This document shows positions 23,176 through 36,334 of a stretch of DNA of 64,000 nt, one piece after another (position 1 is the stretch's first letter; every line of letters begins with the position of its first letter). Source of the stretch: Sipunculus nudus (taxonomy: Eukaryota; Annelida; Sipuncula; Golfingiida; Sipunculidae). The DNA lies in contig CM049321.1 in the NCBI GenBank assembly GCA_026874595.1, positions 46,681,797 through 46,745,796 on the forward strand, read 5' to 3'. The translations under genes and the position numbers were made by a program. The notes under the pieces are model-generated. The model saw only the letters and a list, made by a program, of their open reading frames with translations. It was not told the origin of the DNA and did no database searches.

Positions 23176-24798
23176 CCATGTCTGATATACACCCAAAATT
23201 TCATAGCGGTTACATTACACCTGGCCATTACAAGCACGACTCAGTAGGCCCTCCTGCATGATAAAAAACACCATCCCAATTGAGGACTGCACTGCAAGAC
23301 TAGGATATGCATGTAATCCCCGCATACAGTCAACAGCTTTTTTCCATTACCCTTCCAAACTTTTTTCCCAACAAAGACAGTGTTAGAATAAACAAATCTG
23401 ACCCATTAGGTCCCCATTCACATGTCATCTGATTTGTTGCTTAAGTTAACCGTTGGCTAAAGCTTTAGCCGGCCCGGTCAATACTTCAAAAGTGACCAAT
23501 ACTGGCTATTACTAGCTAATACTCCTCAAAATGAATTAAAAAATGCCCTTAACCTAATAAACAACAACAAAATTTTTTTACAAATTGTTTAATTGTAATA
23601 CAAGTTTGTTCTTTGATCATTGTGCCAGGAAATACTTTAGTAAATTATTTAAAATGACACAAAATCAGGGAATATGACACAAAAAAACACAAACCAATTT
23701 AGCAAAGTAGTAATGATATTGCAGGGGGAACCAAGGTAAACTTAGAGCAGTAATATGCATGCTTTTACCTGTAAAGATTTACAGTTTGTACAAATGTTTG
23801 ACTTGTCAAATGACATAGGTTCAGTGATAAATGTCACAAATAGGTTACTTCACTGTGCCTGTCTCTCTGTGCCTGATAGAAGCCAAGAAGGCTACCAACT
23901 TGGCGGCCTATCACTAAATGTTACAGTTCATGTGCCACATGAAGGCCAAATATCAACGCTTTGTACCAGAAAGTCTTTGATAATCAAAAGTAAAGATAAA
24001 ACATAGTTAACATACAGCAATAATAAGCTTGCATGGAGTTTAAGTTTAGTCCAGGCAAGACTGAAATTGACGCAAAACTGACTGATCTTGCTCACTTAAT
24101 TTATCTCCATCACCATAGCCTCTGGGTTAACAATTAAACATCCTTTAATGATGCAAGTCAGTATTGTTAAACAAACCATGATTATCAGGGAGCCATACAG
24201 TGGATCCAGTTTTGTGCTAAAGATCATATGAAGACTAATTAAGTTTGGTCACATAACTGTCTCACTTCCACCTGTCCATCTAGTAACCACATGGTTCACT
24301 GCACTAGTCCAGAGTTAGTCTTCGTGTCAGGATACTTATATTACAGCCACAAGTTTAAAGGCCATTTAAAAAAGGTGTACATTATGCATGTTTTTTCAGA
24401 TGACCAGTATATCACCGCAACTACTTAAAAGCCTGAGTAAAAAAGAAAATTGTATGAATGATTCGTCAGATCAGTACATAAACTGGTATTGACCAGTAAC
24501 AGCCAGTATTAACCGCTTTAGCCAGCTATAGGCACTGGCTCGGACAATGAGTAAAAGCTGGCTTTTGGCCAACCCTGGCACAGAGCCACTAAAGACTTGA
24601 CTTTGGCTATCCAATTAACCATATTTATTCTTCTAGTACCCATTATATAATAAATATGCCAATATACAGGGATTGTCTTAGGTGCAGAGTTTTCAAGAGG
24701 AATCTCCCAAATAATAATGTGTCCTGGCTTTTTGTGGCTTTTTCTCTCATGAAAGTATATCTAATCACTCCATATACCGGCAAATCAAATGAACATTA
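23176..24798. other. No gene seen
   Basis: Short palindromic 'ggctaaagctttagcc' type sequence near 23460 and a related 'gctttagccagct' near 24515. No frame has a recognisable motif. Confidence 0.4.
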
Positions 24799-25690
24799 TT
24801 TGAAACTAGAATAAGGGTAGTCGACAAGCGACTATGTGTATCCGCCGAAATCAGAGTGGGACGGGTGAAGTGGGGCATGGATTGATTACAAGGGGAAATA
24901 GAGTGAGGTATGTTGCATATTAGCATGGATGTCTGTAGCCGAAATGTGTTATAGGTTGTGACACCTACCACAAAATCCAGAAAGCTATCAAAGTTGTATA
25001 CAAATGCAAAAAGTCAAACCACTGCCGAGATATGAGTAATTTTATCCCACGGCAGACAAACAGATGGACCCTGTGCATAAATTGTTGTAGGTGGCGCTAC
25101 CAGTTTTAGTGCATGATAAAGAGCTATGTGAGATCTATACACATGCAAAATTTTGGCCTAATTGGTCAAACGGTTCCCGAGATATGAGCTTGGATGTCTG
25201 CAGCGTAAACGTGAATGTAGGTGGCGCCACCTGTCATAAAAACAAGAAAGCTGTCCAGGATGTATAGACATGCAAAATTTCAGGTGGATCAGTCCAACCA
25301 ATGCAGAGATATGAGTGATTTTATCCCAAGGCAGATGAACAGATGGACACCGTGCAAAAATGGTTGCATGTGGCGCCACCAGTTTTTATGTATGTTATAA
25401 AGCTCTCCAAGGGCTACATTTGTGCAAAATTTTTTTTCCGGATCAGTCAAATGGTTCCCAAGATATGTGGGTTAATGTGTCATAACTGATGTATGGATGG
25501 ACATGAGGGCAGAGGAAAGGTCAGAGGTCAAAACAAAATCAGGGTGCAGCAGTTCACATGTGACCCAAACATAATCCCAGGTTTCGTAATATTCCGCCCA
25601 GCGGTTACGGAGGAGTTCTCCGGACACCTACGCAGCGGCGTCCTGCTGAAAACATAGTATCCGCAAAACTCTGTATTGGCGGATACAATT
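24799..25690 (+). repeat. Family C dispersed element, compact copy
   Basis: Starts gaaactagaat/gggtagtcgac and ends in the 'ggaggagttctcc ... gcggatacaatta' segment shared with 5650-5760. Three internal units of about 130 to 150 bp have cores at 25090, 25217 and 25370 (GGCGCTACC/GGCGCCACC). Together with 3350-5770 this defines the two ends of the family. Confidence 0.65.
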
Positions 25691-26400
25691 ATACATTATC
25701 TATATGATATATTTTCGGTGTGTGCACCAAATATTATTATATTAAGCTTCCAACTGGCATGAGCTTTATTGAATGTAATCCCTTCCAGGTTCAGAGCTTG
25801 ACCATAATACTTGTAAACAAAAGGTTAATCTGAGATTTCAGATGAATTGATATATACTAATTCAACAGGTCCACTGGTCAAGGAGGGAGGTGTCATGTTA
25901 TGTTTAATAATATTTTATCCACTTGTGTGATAGGCTTTGAATGTACCCTAAAGATTTAATTCACAAAATCAGTAAAATTATAATAATAATCAAAATATTC
26001 ATATGATTGAGAAAAGCTGTAAATGAAAGAGAGAGCGAGAGAGACCTATTGGACTCATTTAGAGTGATATGAAATAACAATAATATTCAGCTCATCATAC
26101 CAAATCATACACTCTGACATGGGGTCCACAATAAAACACAAGCATGTGTCAAGCTTTGTTGTTTTCATTCTTATGTGTCTGCATTTCAATAGTCACAATA
26201 CATTTTGTCAGTGAAATCTGTTTTTCTATCCGTTAATAGTGTTTATTCTTGTAGTTGTACCGTAAGTTCTTAAGTCTAATATGGCATATCGTCAAAGAAG
26301 GACGAAACTGTCGTCCTCATTCCATATCAGCATCTGATTTCACACAAACTGATAATTCTGCAAATTATGCAGCATAAGTATCCAGTTCCACAGATACCCA
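25691..26400. other. No gene seen
   Basis: AT-rich DNA, short GA stretch near 26030. Nothing supportable. Confidence 0.4.
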
Positions 26401-26672
26401 AGGCATAAAATGCTTCAAGTAAACTGGAGAATGTAAATTTTGTACTGTACAAGAAAGTGTATAAAATCAAATATTGTGTGTATGACAAGGAAGCCTAAAA
26501 TGCTTCAAGTAACTGGAGAATGTAAATCTTGTACTGTACAAGAAAGTGTATAAAATCTAATATTGTGTGTATGACAAGGAAGCCTAAAATGGTTCAAGTA
26601 AACTGGAGAATGTAAATCTTGTACTGTACAAGAAAGTGTATAAAATCTAATATTGTGTGTATGACATGGAAG
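26401..26672. repeat. Three tandem copies of a 90-bp unit
   Basis: Units begin at 26401, 26491 and 26580 (AAATGCTTCAAGTAAACTGG or a close variant) and each contains the palindrome-like TTGTACTGTACAAG. Differences between units are few. Confidence 0.9.
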
Positions 26673-26962
26673 CCTGTGGCAGAACATGTTATTGTACTCC
26701 AATGAACATGAAATTAAGAATTTAAGCTGAAAATCATGTTTTATAATGCCTAACCTGTACAATACCAGTTCACTTCAAAAGTTTACCTTCCCCGAGTCCG
26801 GGTGTTGTTCCTAAGTTGGGACAATAACCAGGTGGCGTTTATGACGCATCATTCTCCATTCAGAAGTTTTGTCATGAGTGTCAAGGATAAACTCAACAGA
26901 TCTCGACTCTGCACTGGTGATTGATTTCTTATATATATGTGTGTGTTCTTATATATTGTGTT

Positions 26963-26964
<2 letters not shown>

Positions 26965-26999
<35 letters not shown>
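26965..26999. repeat. TA microsatellite
   Basis: (TA)n run of about 17 units. Confidence 0.95.
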
Positions 27000-27001
<2 letters not shown>

Positions 27002-27234
27002 CACTTTTCATGCAGCCAGGATATTACAGTTTTATGTCCAGTTTATATGTACAGTCCAATGGGATTTCAAACACCTCTTACTAGGGCTCTCCCACAGTGG
27101 AAAGAAAGGAAACAAAAGAAACAAAAGGAGAAAGCACCGCGCTAGGGCTAGCTTACTGATTGCAGGTCAATTAGACAGATCAAGATGGAGCTTGATTACA
27201 ACTTGATCTAGAGATTACATAGAGCTATTGTGGC

Positions 27235-27960
27235 TCAGTTGTAAACACAGAGCCACTGGTCACTGCCTTCCTTTATAAAGCAGACAGGAACGCATGCACT
27301 GTTAGATGGTGGTGAGCCTTGGAGATTGTTTCAGCCTGCGGTGTGTAGTGCACGTGTTACATCATCACTGCAAACTTCCTGACCCATCCAGCTGAAATGT
27401 GCCACATGCACCTGGCTGGATGAAACAATCCACTGCGTAACCCTTATAACAACCTGTGCAGCCAGTGTTCTTGTGTAGCAAGTGGTCTTGTCATGGGACC
27501 TGACACTGAATTACATTAACGGCATGGAAACTTGTTGCACCGAATAGAAGTAACCCCCCTCAAACAATAATAACAGAAACATACGTCAAATAACTGATAA
27601 TGTAGATTAATTATTCATTTCAATGGTTTCAGACATAAAAGTTGTTCTTCCTTAACTCACTGTATTATATTATTCTTTTGTCAATTGACAGCTTTCAACC
27701 CACCGTGCAGCCTTCTAAGCATGCATGCATATAATTAAGCAGTATACAGCCTTTTCATACTAGGTGGCGTGCGCATAGCCCATAGTTAGTTTTTGCATAA
27801 AAGTGTGTGTTTACCTTTAATATGTTTAATTTTTATCATGGCAAGTTTCAGTGAACTGTTTAAACTGGGTGCATTGTCAGGAGATACATGCGTTCCCGTC
27901 CGCTAGGTAAAGGAAGGCAGGGGCCTGTGGCTATGTGTTTACAATAGTGCCTCAACTGGG
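27235..27960. mobile_element. Inverted-repeat element related to 44350-44708
   Basis: About 65 bp at the left (TTGTAAACACAGAGCCACTG, then CTGCCTTCCTTTA, then GACAGGAACGCATGC) recur inverted at 27885-27955. Inside, 27320-27490 matches 44370-44545. That core itself has a pair of facing GATTGTTTCAG / CTGAAACAATC type arms about 110 bp apart. Likely a small non-autonomous element; superfamily not assigned, no clear target duplication. Confidence 0.5.
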
Positions 27961-28019
27961 TCTAACCTCACTCTAGCCTATACTACTCTAGTCTAGGGCT
28001 AACACTAGTAACAGAGCCA

Positions 28020-28295
28020 CACCTGGGTAAAAGCCTGGATAAAGTGATCGACGTTCGGGTGGTAGGCATCAGCTTACTGCTTGGTGGTTTGTGGCAATAA
28101 ACAAATATTGTAGAGAGAAGTTCCATACCTTCATTAAATGGGTTAAATTGTGATACAGAGATGAGAAATTCGACCGTGTACACGATCCCCCTGATCAGCT
28201 GAAATATGGGCGATAACAGAGAGCCGGCGTCAAAGCTGGGTGTCGCGAGTCGAATTACGGATGCCAGGCCGGTCGTCAAGCTCGGTAGACACAAA
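28020..28295 (+). repeat. Family F dispersed repeat, copy 2
   Basis: Partner of 10520-10795 (same order of shared blocks, including 'gtggcaataaacaaat', 'gtagagaga' and 'gatacagagatg'). Not coding. Confidence 0.55.
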
Positions 28296-28548
28296 CGGCT
28301 ATTTGTATATAGACCAAGGGCATATACAAAAAAAAAAAAAACCTAAACAAGCACACTAGACAGGCGGCAAGTTTTACCAACAAGTTCGAATGCTGTGATG
28401 TACATCACCAAAAAGAATTTATATAACATATGATTTGTCATTCGTGTTTACATTGTATTATTAAATTTATAAATTATCCTTTCCTTTCTAAATTTTTATT
28501 ACAGGATAATAACAACCTCTATTTATTTTTGGCATCATTACTTTGGCA

Positions 28549-28551
<3 letters not shown>

Positions 28552-28597
<46 letters not shown>

Positions 28598-28598
28598 A
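28552..28598. repeat. CA then TA microsatellite
   Basis: (CA)n of about 17 units passing into a short (TA)n. Confidence 0.95.
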
Positions 28599-28845
28599 TA
28601 AGACAAGTAATTCCTTCAAATACATCATCAAAACCCTCGTTTCTCCATTATATCTTCTTGCACGAAATCAAACAACTGTTATTCGGTATTATCCATGGTT
28701 CTGATATGTTCACTACAAAGATTCAGTCAGTTCTTTCAATTTTGTTATATTTCAAGAAATGAGTAAACATTAATTAAGGCGGAATATCTTTCAGGTATAA
28801 GTGCATCTGTGCATGAGGAATTGTGAGGAAATTAGATAAAAAAAG

Positions 28846-29092
28846 GTATTGTTCTCAGGCACTTTTTTAGAAATCAGTTTTTGTGCGTTTCGGTAATAAT
28901 GTCATATGATCAGGGAAAAGCATGAAAACAACAAAATTTTATGACTAAACAAGTTAATGCCCTACATAACAAAGGAAATCTTATCAAAGTTGTATTATGT
29001 TATCTTCTTGAAAGATGAAAATCAAAATAAAAATTTTTGATGCGGGGGCGGAGTGTTAAAATTGACGCAGGCGGTGCCTGAAAACCATATTT
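28846..29092. mobile_element. MITE copy (diverged partner of 47390-47730)
   Basis: Begins GGTATTGTTCTCAGGCAC and ends GTGCCTGAAAACCATAT, imperfect inverted ends. The inner sequence (gggaaaagca, aaaggaaat, aatttttgatgcggggg) matches the copy at 47390-47730. The outer GGCC ends are lost. Confidence 0.65.
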
Positions 29093-29752
29093 TTTGGCAT
29101 TGTTACGGATAAACAATATATAGGAAAAGGGCTTATTTTACACTTTTTAATTGTTTCGTATGCTATAATTTAAGCTGCGTGTAATTAAAATCAACATATC
29201 TTATAAAGATTATCTCGAATATGAGTCAAATTTATGGGTGTCAGGAACAAAATTTAGTAAAAATAAAAGTATTAAATTGCCTTCGATATAAAAATAAATT
29301 TGTTGTAGCCTCAACGTCTGACATTAATCTTTAATAAGAAGGACAATAGATAATGTATTATAAAAAAATAATATAAATATATTATATAATATGCTTGTAT
29401 TGTGTGCATAGAACGGTGTGTAGTTCGCATAATACTGTGTGTATAAATGTCACCCGGTTGTACTTCACATACCATAATAGAGTAAAACAAAATCGTGACC
29501 AACCAACAACCGTTTGTCAGGTGTCTCGGAGGCCATGCTGGACACCTGAACCACAGGCGTTTGAATATCTAAAACATGAAAAATTGGATTGTCAGGCATA
29601 TATCATCATCAGTAACCAACCGTTACGTGTGAGGGCTATTGCTATTTTCACAATGCGCTGCAGTTTCAAGAAATCCTTGACCTGTATCAATGTACGCGTT
29701 TTGCCTGTTTCCATTTGTAATTGAACCGTTTCCCCCGTGTCTTTCAACGTAT
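29093..29752. other. No gene seen
   Basis: Very AT-rich; no supportable feature. Confidence 0.4.
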
Positions 29753-29771
29753 ATAAATATATATATATATA

Positions 29772-29829
<58 letters not shown>
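29753..29829. repeat. Compound TA/TG microsatellite
   Basis: (TA)n, (TG)n, then a longer (TA)n. Confidence 0.95.
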
Positions 29830-29831
<2 letters not shown>

Positions 29832-31054
29832 TACGTACGTAAACACGTGAAAAATCGCCATCGCAGCGATTTTCACGCATATAGGGTATGCCTGATTACT
29901 TTAGATTTGCAATTCCAGGTAAAATGACGTCACTTTGGCATCTTTTTGGGGAATATCTGCCAGATCAACTTTACCAATATGTGCTTCTCACATGCAGTTC
30001 TCTTACATGGAAAGACAGCTTTATTGTATACAAATGTTCCAAGAAGGTACTAGTATGTTTGTGTTTGGTCACGACATATCCCAGGCAATGCATGAGCGGA
30101 ATCTCAGGAAATGTTCAGGAAATTTTGGGAATGGGCCAAAGAAAAATCAATTGATTAGTTTTTTTGTGTTGGTCCGGCACTTAAACCGGATTCAGGAACA
30201 TCATAAAAGAATATTCTCAAATGTATAGTCACTTATGCACCAATGAACCTAGGAATATGGGCTAAATAATTAAAGGCAAACAGGTGGCAAAGGATTGCAT
30301 TCCTTAGAATGCAGATTTCTGGTTTTAACTTGGATTTATAAATATAACTCAGTTAGGATAATTCAAATGTAACCCTTTTTATTTACCATTTCATGAAGCA
30401 GAACATAAAGAAGACAAGAAAGATGGGACTCGCACAGCGACGCCGGAAATCGCACAGCGGGTAGACAAACTGTCGACCCCGCCTATCCATTCATGTTCTT
30501 CTTTCCGTCAATGCCCTTGTCTGAAGAATACCCGTTAGTTCCCACTCTAGATATCTGAAAGGTTTACGGGCTGATTTTAAAGGAAATTAAGTCAAAGGTT
30601 TTTATGGTGATTTGTATGTATCGGGGTACCGGAACCGGACAATAATCCAGGTTTACTTTGTATTTATTTGTTATTGTTATACGGGGTACCTGAAGATTCC
30701 GAGTCCAAATAATTCTTATAGATTTCTGAGTATTTCTGCTGGCTTGTATTATGTGACATTTAAGCAGGTGTACACGTAGTTATTTTATGGTCGAATCCGC
30801 ACCAGCAAATATATGGAAAATCGGTCTTCTGTTTTCCAATGGAAGGTCCATTTCTAGTCTGCCAGAGGCCAGTCTTATTGTAAACAGTATTGATCTATAC
30901 AGCCCATGTGAAAAACACATTATCTATGACAAGCGCCGAGTAGCGTACAATACAGTAATGTATTTAGGATTTTAATGTTCTGCATAGATGGTGCATGTGC
31001 TGCACCAGAAATGTTAGGAATCGAGGGAACTCACTTTCTCCGTGGCCCTGTTGA
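29830..31054. other. No gene seen
   Basis: Frames of 88 and 97 codons (29888-30228, plus strand) overlap each other and carry no motif. A 12-bp inverted pair CACGTGAAAATCG / CGATTTTCACG lies near 29845-29878. Confidence 0.4.
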
Positions 31055-31363
31055 AACAAGGAACCCATCGATCACGTCACTCAGCTGATTTTTTGTTGTT
31101 GAAAATTTAAGCAAATGCAAGCTAAACAATTTTTTTTGGTTTTCATATACATTTGCATTTGATAACCTATGAGGAAATGGCCCATCTAAAATGAAACCCT
31201 GTAAATTATAGAATATTGGACATAAGTAAAAAATTCAAATGAGTATTTTATAAACAAAATTTAAAAAAGCATGTTAAAACAAGCCAATTAGGTATAAACC
31301 GCACTTGCATTGTTTAATAAACGAAACTTGTGGCCTGAAACCATTTGAGGATGCAATAAGGAA
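31055..31363 (+). repeat. Diverged 5' end of a family A/B element
   Basis: 31055-31090 reads AACAAGGAACCCATCGATCA then CGTCACTCAGCTGA, a close relative of the family 5' motif. The sequence after it does not match the other copies over any length I can support. Confidence 0.4.
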
Positions 31364-32203
31364 AACAAGTGACCCATGGATCATGACGCTCAGCTGCCAA
31401 GCTTGACCTGCCACATCATGGGCTGCGTTTCACAAATTCCAGTCAAAAAGTTTAAGAACCTATATGCCAATTTTGATGAAACTTTCTACGTTGACATAAA
31501 TTTATATCATATATGTCTGGTTAAAACATAGTGAATTGATGGTCTGAGGCAAAATGTATGGTTGTTTAGCTATCAGGAACTAATCCCACAGCTTGCTTGA
31601 TTCCTGTCAGTCCCATAGCAATACCACACAGGCCACATATAAGATCAATATATAGCAAAAAATCAAGGAAATCCATGCAAGAATTTTTGTTAAACGGGTG
31701 CTTCTGTATTAGTATTTATTCAATACAAACAAACATCCTCTACAATGGACCTAACATCACAAAAAAATAACAGAAACTGCACTGGCAAAAGGATTTCTAA
31801 GCTGGCTACCTGGCAGACATAATGGATTTCTGACAAGTCTGACATTTGATATCACACATCCTCCAATAAGAGACCGAATTTGAGGCAATTGCTCCAAAGG
31901 ATGTTACAGTTATGAATGTCCAAAACAATTCAAAAGGTATGATCAAGTTGGAAAGCTCTCATATCAGATTTATGAACATGCAAATGTAAAAAGTGCAAGT
32001 CCAATTTGTTTTAATTATCAGCTTGCTTTTCAATTGGGTCAGCAGGGTAGGTAAACAGCAAATCCTAAAAGAAAAGAAATACAGAAAGCATCACTAGGAG
32101 TCTTGTAATCAAATAAAGCCATCCTAAATCCAGGTACAGACCCACATATTATCAGAACAAACACGCTACAGCACAGCATGACTGAAAGTCAGCTGAGCTA
32201 AAA
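31364..32203 (+). mobile_element. Family B element, copy B1 (short form)
   Basis: Starts AACAAGTGACCCATGG then CATGACGCTCAGCTG and ends in a terminal hairpin at about 32168-32199 (CAGCACAG, CATGACT, AAGTCAG, CTGAGCTA) plus AAAA. 31364-31735 matches 36335-36710 and 31780-32160 matches 36840-37290. It lacks the tandem-unit region of copy B2. No coding. Confidence 0.65.
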
Positions 32204-32729
32204 CAGTTCCCAGCAATGAAAATATGGTAAAATATAACCCAAAAACTGCACAGAATGTGTACCTCATAATCTAAAGGATTCTTCTCCCACTTGGCAGGTG
32301 AGCCATATGTAAAAATCAAAGGATTGGCATGAAAGGTTTGACTTAAAATGCATCCACAAGCTTTTCAAAGAAGTGGTTCCTGTGACCTTGACCTTTGATC
32401 TTGTGACCTCAAAATAATTATGGTCGTTCCCCTGTTGGTAGGTGAGCTGTATGTGAAAGGTGGAAGGTTTGGGTTGACAATTTTGGCTATAAAATTAATT
32501 CGGGGGTGCAAACACACCCCGTAACTCAGAGAATATGGGTCGCAGTGACTAAATTTCAGGTTTGCAAGGATATCTATTCAGTACCTCTAAGACTGCATAA
32601 GGTTCATGATCCTAGCCCTTATTGTTACGATTTGTGCCCTGCTAACGGACGGCCGGCCGGCCGGAACGACGACGGACAAAGACCCATCGCTATAGCACAG
32701 CATGATTTAAAGTCAGCTGAGCTAAAAAT
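32204..32729 (+). mobile_element. Family B 3' fragment
   Basis: Contains two of the 'tggtaggtgagc ... tgtgaccttgacctttgatc' units found at 37840-38450 and ends with the hairpin at 32693-32724 (TAGCACAG, CATGATTTAAAGTCAG, CTGAGCTA) plus AAAA. It is preceded by a GGCCGG-rich stretch. Matches the 3' end of copy B2. Confidence 0.65.
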
Positions 32730-33008
32730 GGACCAAAATGCTATATTAAAGGATACATCCCATAAACAAAATGTGTGAACTAAATTAAGTTTTCAATGGC
32801 CATATAAGATGAAAATTAATACGACGGAAGTTTGCCCAATATTCCTGATTGACTATGTTTAACAGTTTTATTTATATCAAGGCCTAGCAAACTTTAAAAG
32901 ATATGAATGAAATGCTACAAAATGTTTATATCTTACTAAATCTTAACATGTGAATGGGCACTTATATGTGAAATTATATGATCCATTTTATTTATTGTAC
33001 ATTTGGAG

Positions 33009-33781
33009 TGAGAGAGAGAGAGAGGCTCTGTAGTAGTTGCTGCAGGCATCCTGACCCAGCTCACCTATGCCAGACAATGGGAACCGGCCAGGAGTGAAGA
33101 GATTACATAAAACTTTGGTGAGCTGAGAGCTGGAGATCTAACTCTAGCAAACTGCATACCACTGGTTTGAAGTAAACAATACCTGACATGCTTATGTAAA
33201 TGCGTATATAAACATGCTGTGAAAAAAATAAATCCATAGCAGTTCCAGGAACAGAAAAACGTGCAATGGTCTAATTTGGGCAAAATTTAAGGTACTAATT
33301 TTATATTTATGCTTGTATAGTAATAACTAATCAAATTTGGAAAATTCAGATCTAATTTTGGGTATACAATTGAATCTTGATAAAATAATGTTATATCCTG
33401 GAATAAAAGTCTCTAGCTTCAGCAATACTTATGTTAAGTGAGTAAATATATTGTCTCGGTTTTTTGTGTTTTTTTTACAAAGTGCATTATGTGTGAGCCC
33501 ATCACCTAACAAAATACGTAATTCTAACAATTTCTGGCATGTACAAAGCAACTCCATAGAAGAATATGTATATTATATATAATCAAAGTCAGATCAATGG
33601 TTTTGATAGTAGGCAGTCTTGAACTGTATATATAACAATGGGATTTTAATGGAAAATTGAGGTTTTTCCTTAATATCTCGAAAGAATGAAGCCCTAGTGA
33701 CTCAACTGTCGGGTATGGTAGGAGATTTTGGGTACATCTGACTGTATGCAATTTATGACTTATAGTAAGCTGAGCTAAAAA
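33009..33781 (+). mobile_element. Family A fragment, copy A3 (5' truncated)
   Basis: Begins in a (GA)n run followed by 'ggctctgtagtagttgctgc', as copy A2 does near 51390. It follows A2 through 'taataacta', 'aattcagatctaattttggg', 'ttaatatctcgaa' and 'ggtaggagattttggg'. The GGAC-rich part is deleted and the hairpin end is damaged (33755-33776). Confidence 0.6.
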
Positions 33782-35160
33782 GCACATGCAACAATCGCCG
33801 ATAACACGCATAAATACTGGAAATGATTTTGGGTCAGTACCACGTGTAATGTTGAATAATTGGGTAAATCAAATCTATATTAACTATTTCCTACATTCAT
33901 CTACATTTACTTTACTGAATTAACACTGCTATAGTCACGTTAGTACATAACAGTGAAAACATTATATTCACCTAAATCTACATATAAGTCTGGTGACTAT
34001 AGGTCTGTATCAATACACAGATACATTGATATGAATCGACATGATACATCGATACGGTACTCGATATGCATAGGGAACTGTAAAAAAGTGTGACTGTCAC
34101 CCCGTGAAAACAATTAAAACAGGCTTAGATCTTAAATATTCATAAAACTAGAGATATTTATATTTGTTATTTTTTAGATCAAGCAAGACGAAAATATTTT
34201 TCTTTTATATAATCGGGTCGTTGTTCATCGGACAATATCAAGTACAACACATATACAGTGCAAAAATAAACTTTGATCATCTATATATGTTTTATTAAGA
34301 AAAATATACAAAGAAAAAAAAATAATGCGTGTTTTACAAATCGTATTGTATCGGAAAAGCCTATCGATAACCGGCCCTACTCTTGACTATTCCACTGTTG
34401 TTGCTACACGATTTTAATAGTAACCACAATAAAATGGCTCAATATTTTTTTTCTGAAATAAGCATTATTATTAAGAACGAGTATAAGGAGGAACGCTCTG
34501 GAATGAGAAACACGCAAGACGGGAAGTTATAGTAGAGTTATAATATTGCACAAAGTCGGATAAGCCAGAGAAACATGGCTCACACTTTTCCTTATGGATT
34601 GTTCCTGTCCTCTAAGCCACATTTTCCCATCTAAATACAGAGAATCTTGTATTAAGGCCACCCTAAAGTGAACACATTGGAAATATTGACCGGCCTAATA
34701 AACCTGTGATTTAAAAATGATTTCGCCTGTTACACAGGTAGTCTTATTTCAAGTCCAGCAGACGTACTCCAAATCTCATTATATTATCATTTAACACAAA
34801 ATCCTATAAAAAAAAACATATAGATTCTACATAAACTGAACCCAATTCCTGGAGGAAAACCATTTCTTTTCTATTTATTTTTCCACAAAAAAAAACAAAA
34901 AAAACAGGAGGTTGTGTTACCGGTATTTGTTAAAAAAATATGGTATTGGGGCATCTATAAACACTGTCAACTCGACAGTGACGTCACATATAGGGATATC
35001 CCCTGAAACAACAAATTCTAGATCTCATTAAAAGTTAAGTATTTGTGGCACTGTCAGCCCCAAGGTGTCAGGGAAGAATAAAAACAACATGAATTGCTAG
35101 ATTTGAGTCATTTTTAAATTTTGACTTTGACGTCACACTTCTCACTAGCTAAAACACACC
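33782..35160. other. No gene seen
   Basis: Includes a short stretch of GATA/TCGATA-type repeats at about 34010-34070. No frame with motifs. Confidence 0.4.
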
Positions 35161-36112
35161 AGGGCTGTTACGACCAATATTGTAATAACCGGCCCATATT
35201 GTAATAACGGCCAATAATGTAATACAAAACGGCCCATATTGTAATAATTTAACCCCACCAATATTGTTATAAATACGAGAACTGAGAAAAAACTGCCAAT
35301 AATGTAATAACACGTACTTTTTAAGCTCAAGAATGTTTCCAAGTCTAACAGGCGATATTTCGTTGGAGAATACCGTCTCAAATTGACTAAGATAATCTGA
35401 CATGAATTTCATCAAAATTTTCTAAATTTTAATTTTTACAATATTTGCTTTTTTGCCTCTTTTAACCCCACCATGCTGATTACAGCAAATGTAATTATTA
35501 CAATAGTGGCCGTTTGTACTAAAAAATTGGTTATTTACTTCAATATTTGCCGTTAATACAATATGGGACAGTTATTACAAGGACTTATTCATTGGAACCG
35601 GAACAGCATTTCGGCTTGCAAAATATATAACTTATGGTTGGAGGATGCGTTGTATATATAATAAAAATTATCCTGTTTACCCTTATTTAAAATACGTTAT
35701 CATCCAATCAAAACACGGATTCAACAAAAGATAAACATGCCACATTTTGCTCATATTAGATTGGTGACCGGCATGTTGGTTCATTAAAACAGATAGACAT
35801 TATGTTAATCTAGTGGCTTTTCATACTTGTATGTTTACTTACACATTCGTGTCACCAGAAGTCAACGTTTAAATTTTCCAAGTTAATTTGCATGAAATTT
35901 AAATTATTACATTATTTGCCGTTTTACCCACTTGCGATTTTATTAAAATATGGGCCGCTTTTACCCACTTGCGATTTTATTTCAATATAGCTATGGTATG
36001 GTTATTACAACATGGGCCATTGTTTATTACAACATGGACTGTTATTAAAATATTGGTCGTTTTTATTACAATATGGGCCGGTTATTACAATATGGGTCGT
36101 AACAAGGGCCCA
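35161..36112. mobile_element. Inverted-repeat element full of TTACAATATGGGCCG motifs
   Basis: The two ends are inverted: left AGGGCTGTTACGACCAATAT and right (reversed) GGGCCCTTGTTACGACCCAT. The inverted similarity continues for about 60 bp. Each end carries five to seven spaced copies of TTATTACAATATGGGCC-type motifs, pointing outward on the left and inward on the right. Length is about 950 bp, with no coding sequence. The superfamily is unclear because a target duplication cannot be fixed by eye. Confidence 0.65.
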
Positions 36113-36334
36113 GCCGCTGTTCTGGATGGAAAGCCCCTTACACATACAACAAACGCGTGCTATTAGGTTTATGTAACATTCACAAGGTTCACTGTAGTGT
36201 GTATCCGTTAGAAGTTATACAGGGTTATAGCCACGCCTGTCGTTGCCAGTTGGGGATAGCCGGGACGGGCTTCTGCCGGCATGCAAAAAGATAACTTTTG
36301 CGACCCATTGACCGCCACAAAAGATCTTAAATAT
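36113..36334. other. No gene seen
   Basis: Short spacer between two mobile elements. Confidence 0.4.

Noticed and set aside
23460-24540. CRISPR-like or structured array from scattered GCTTTAGCC palindromes
   Set aside because: Only a few irregular copies, no regular spacing; eukaryotic context.
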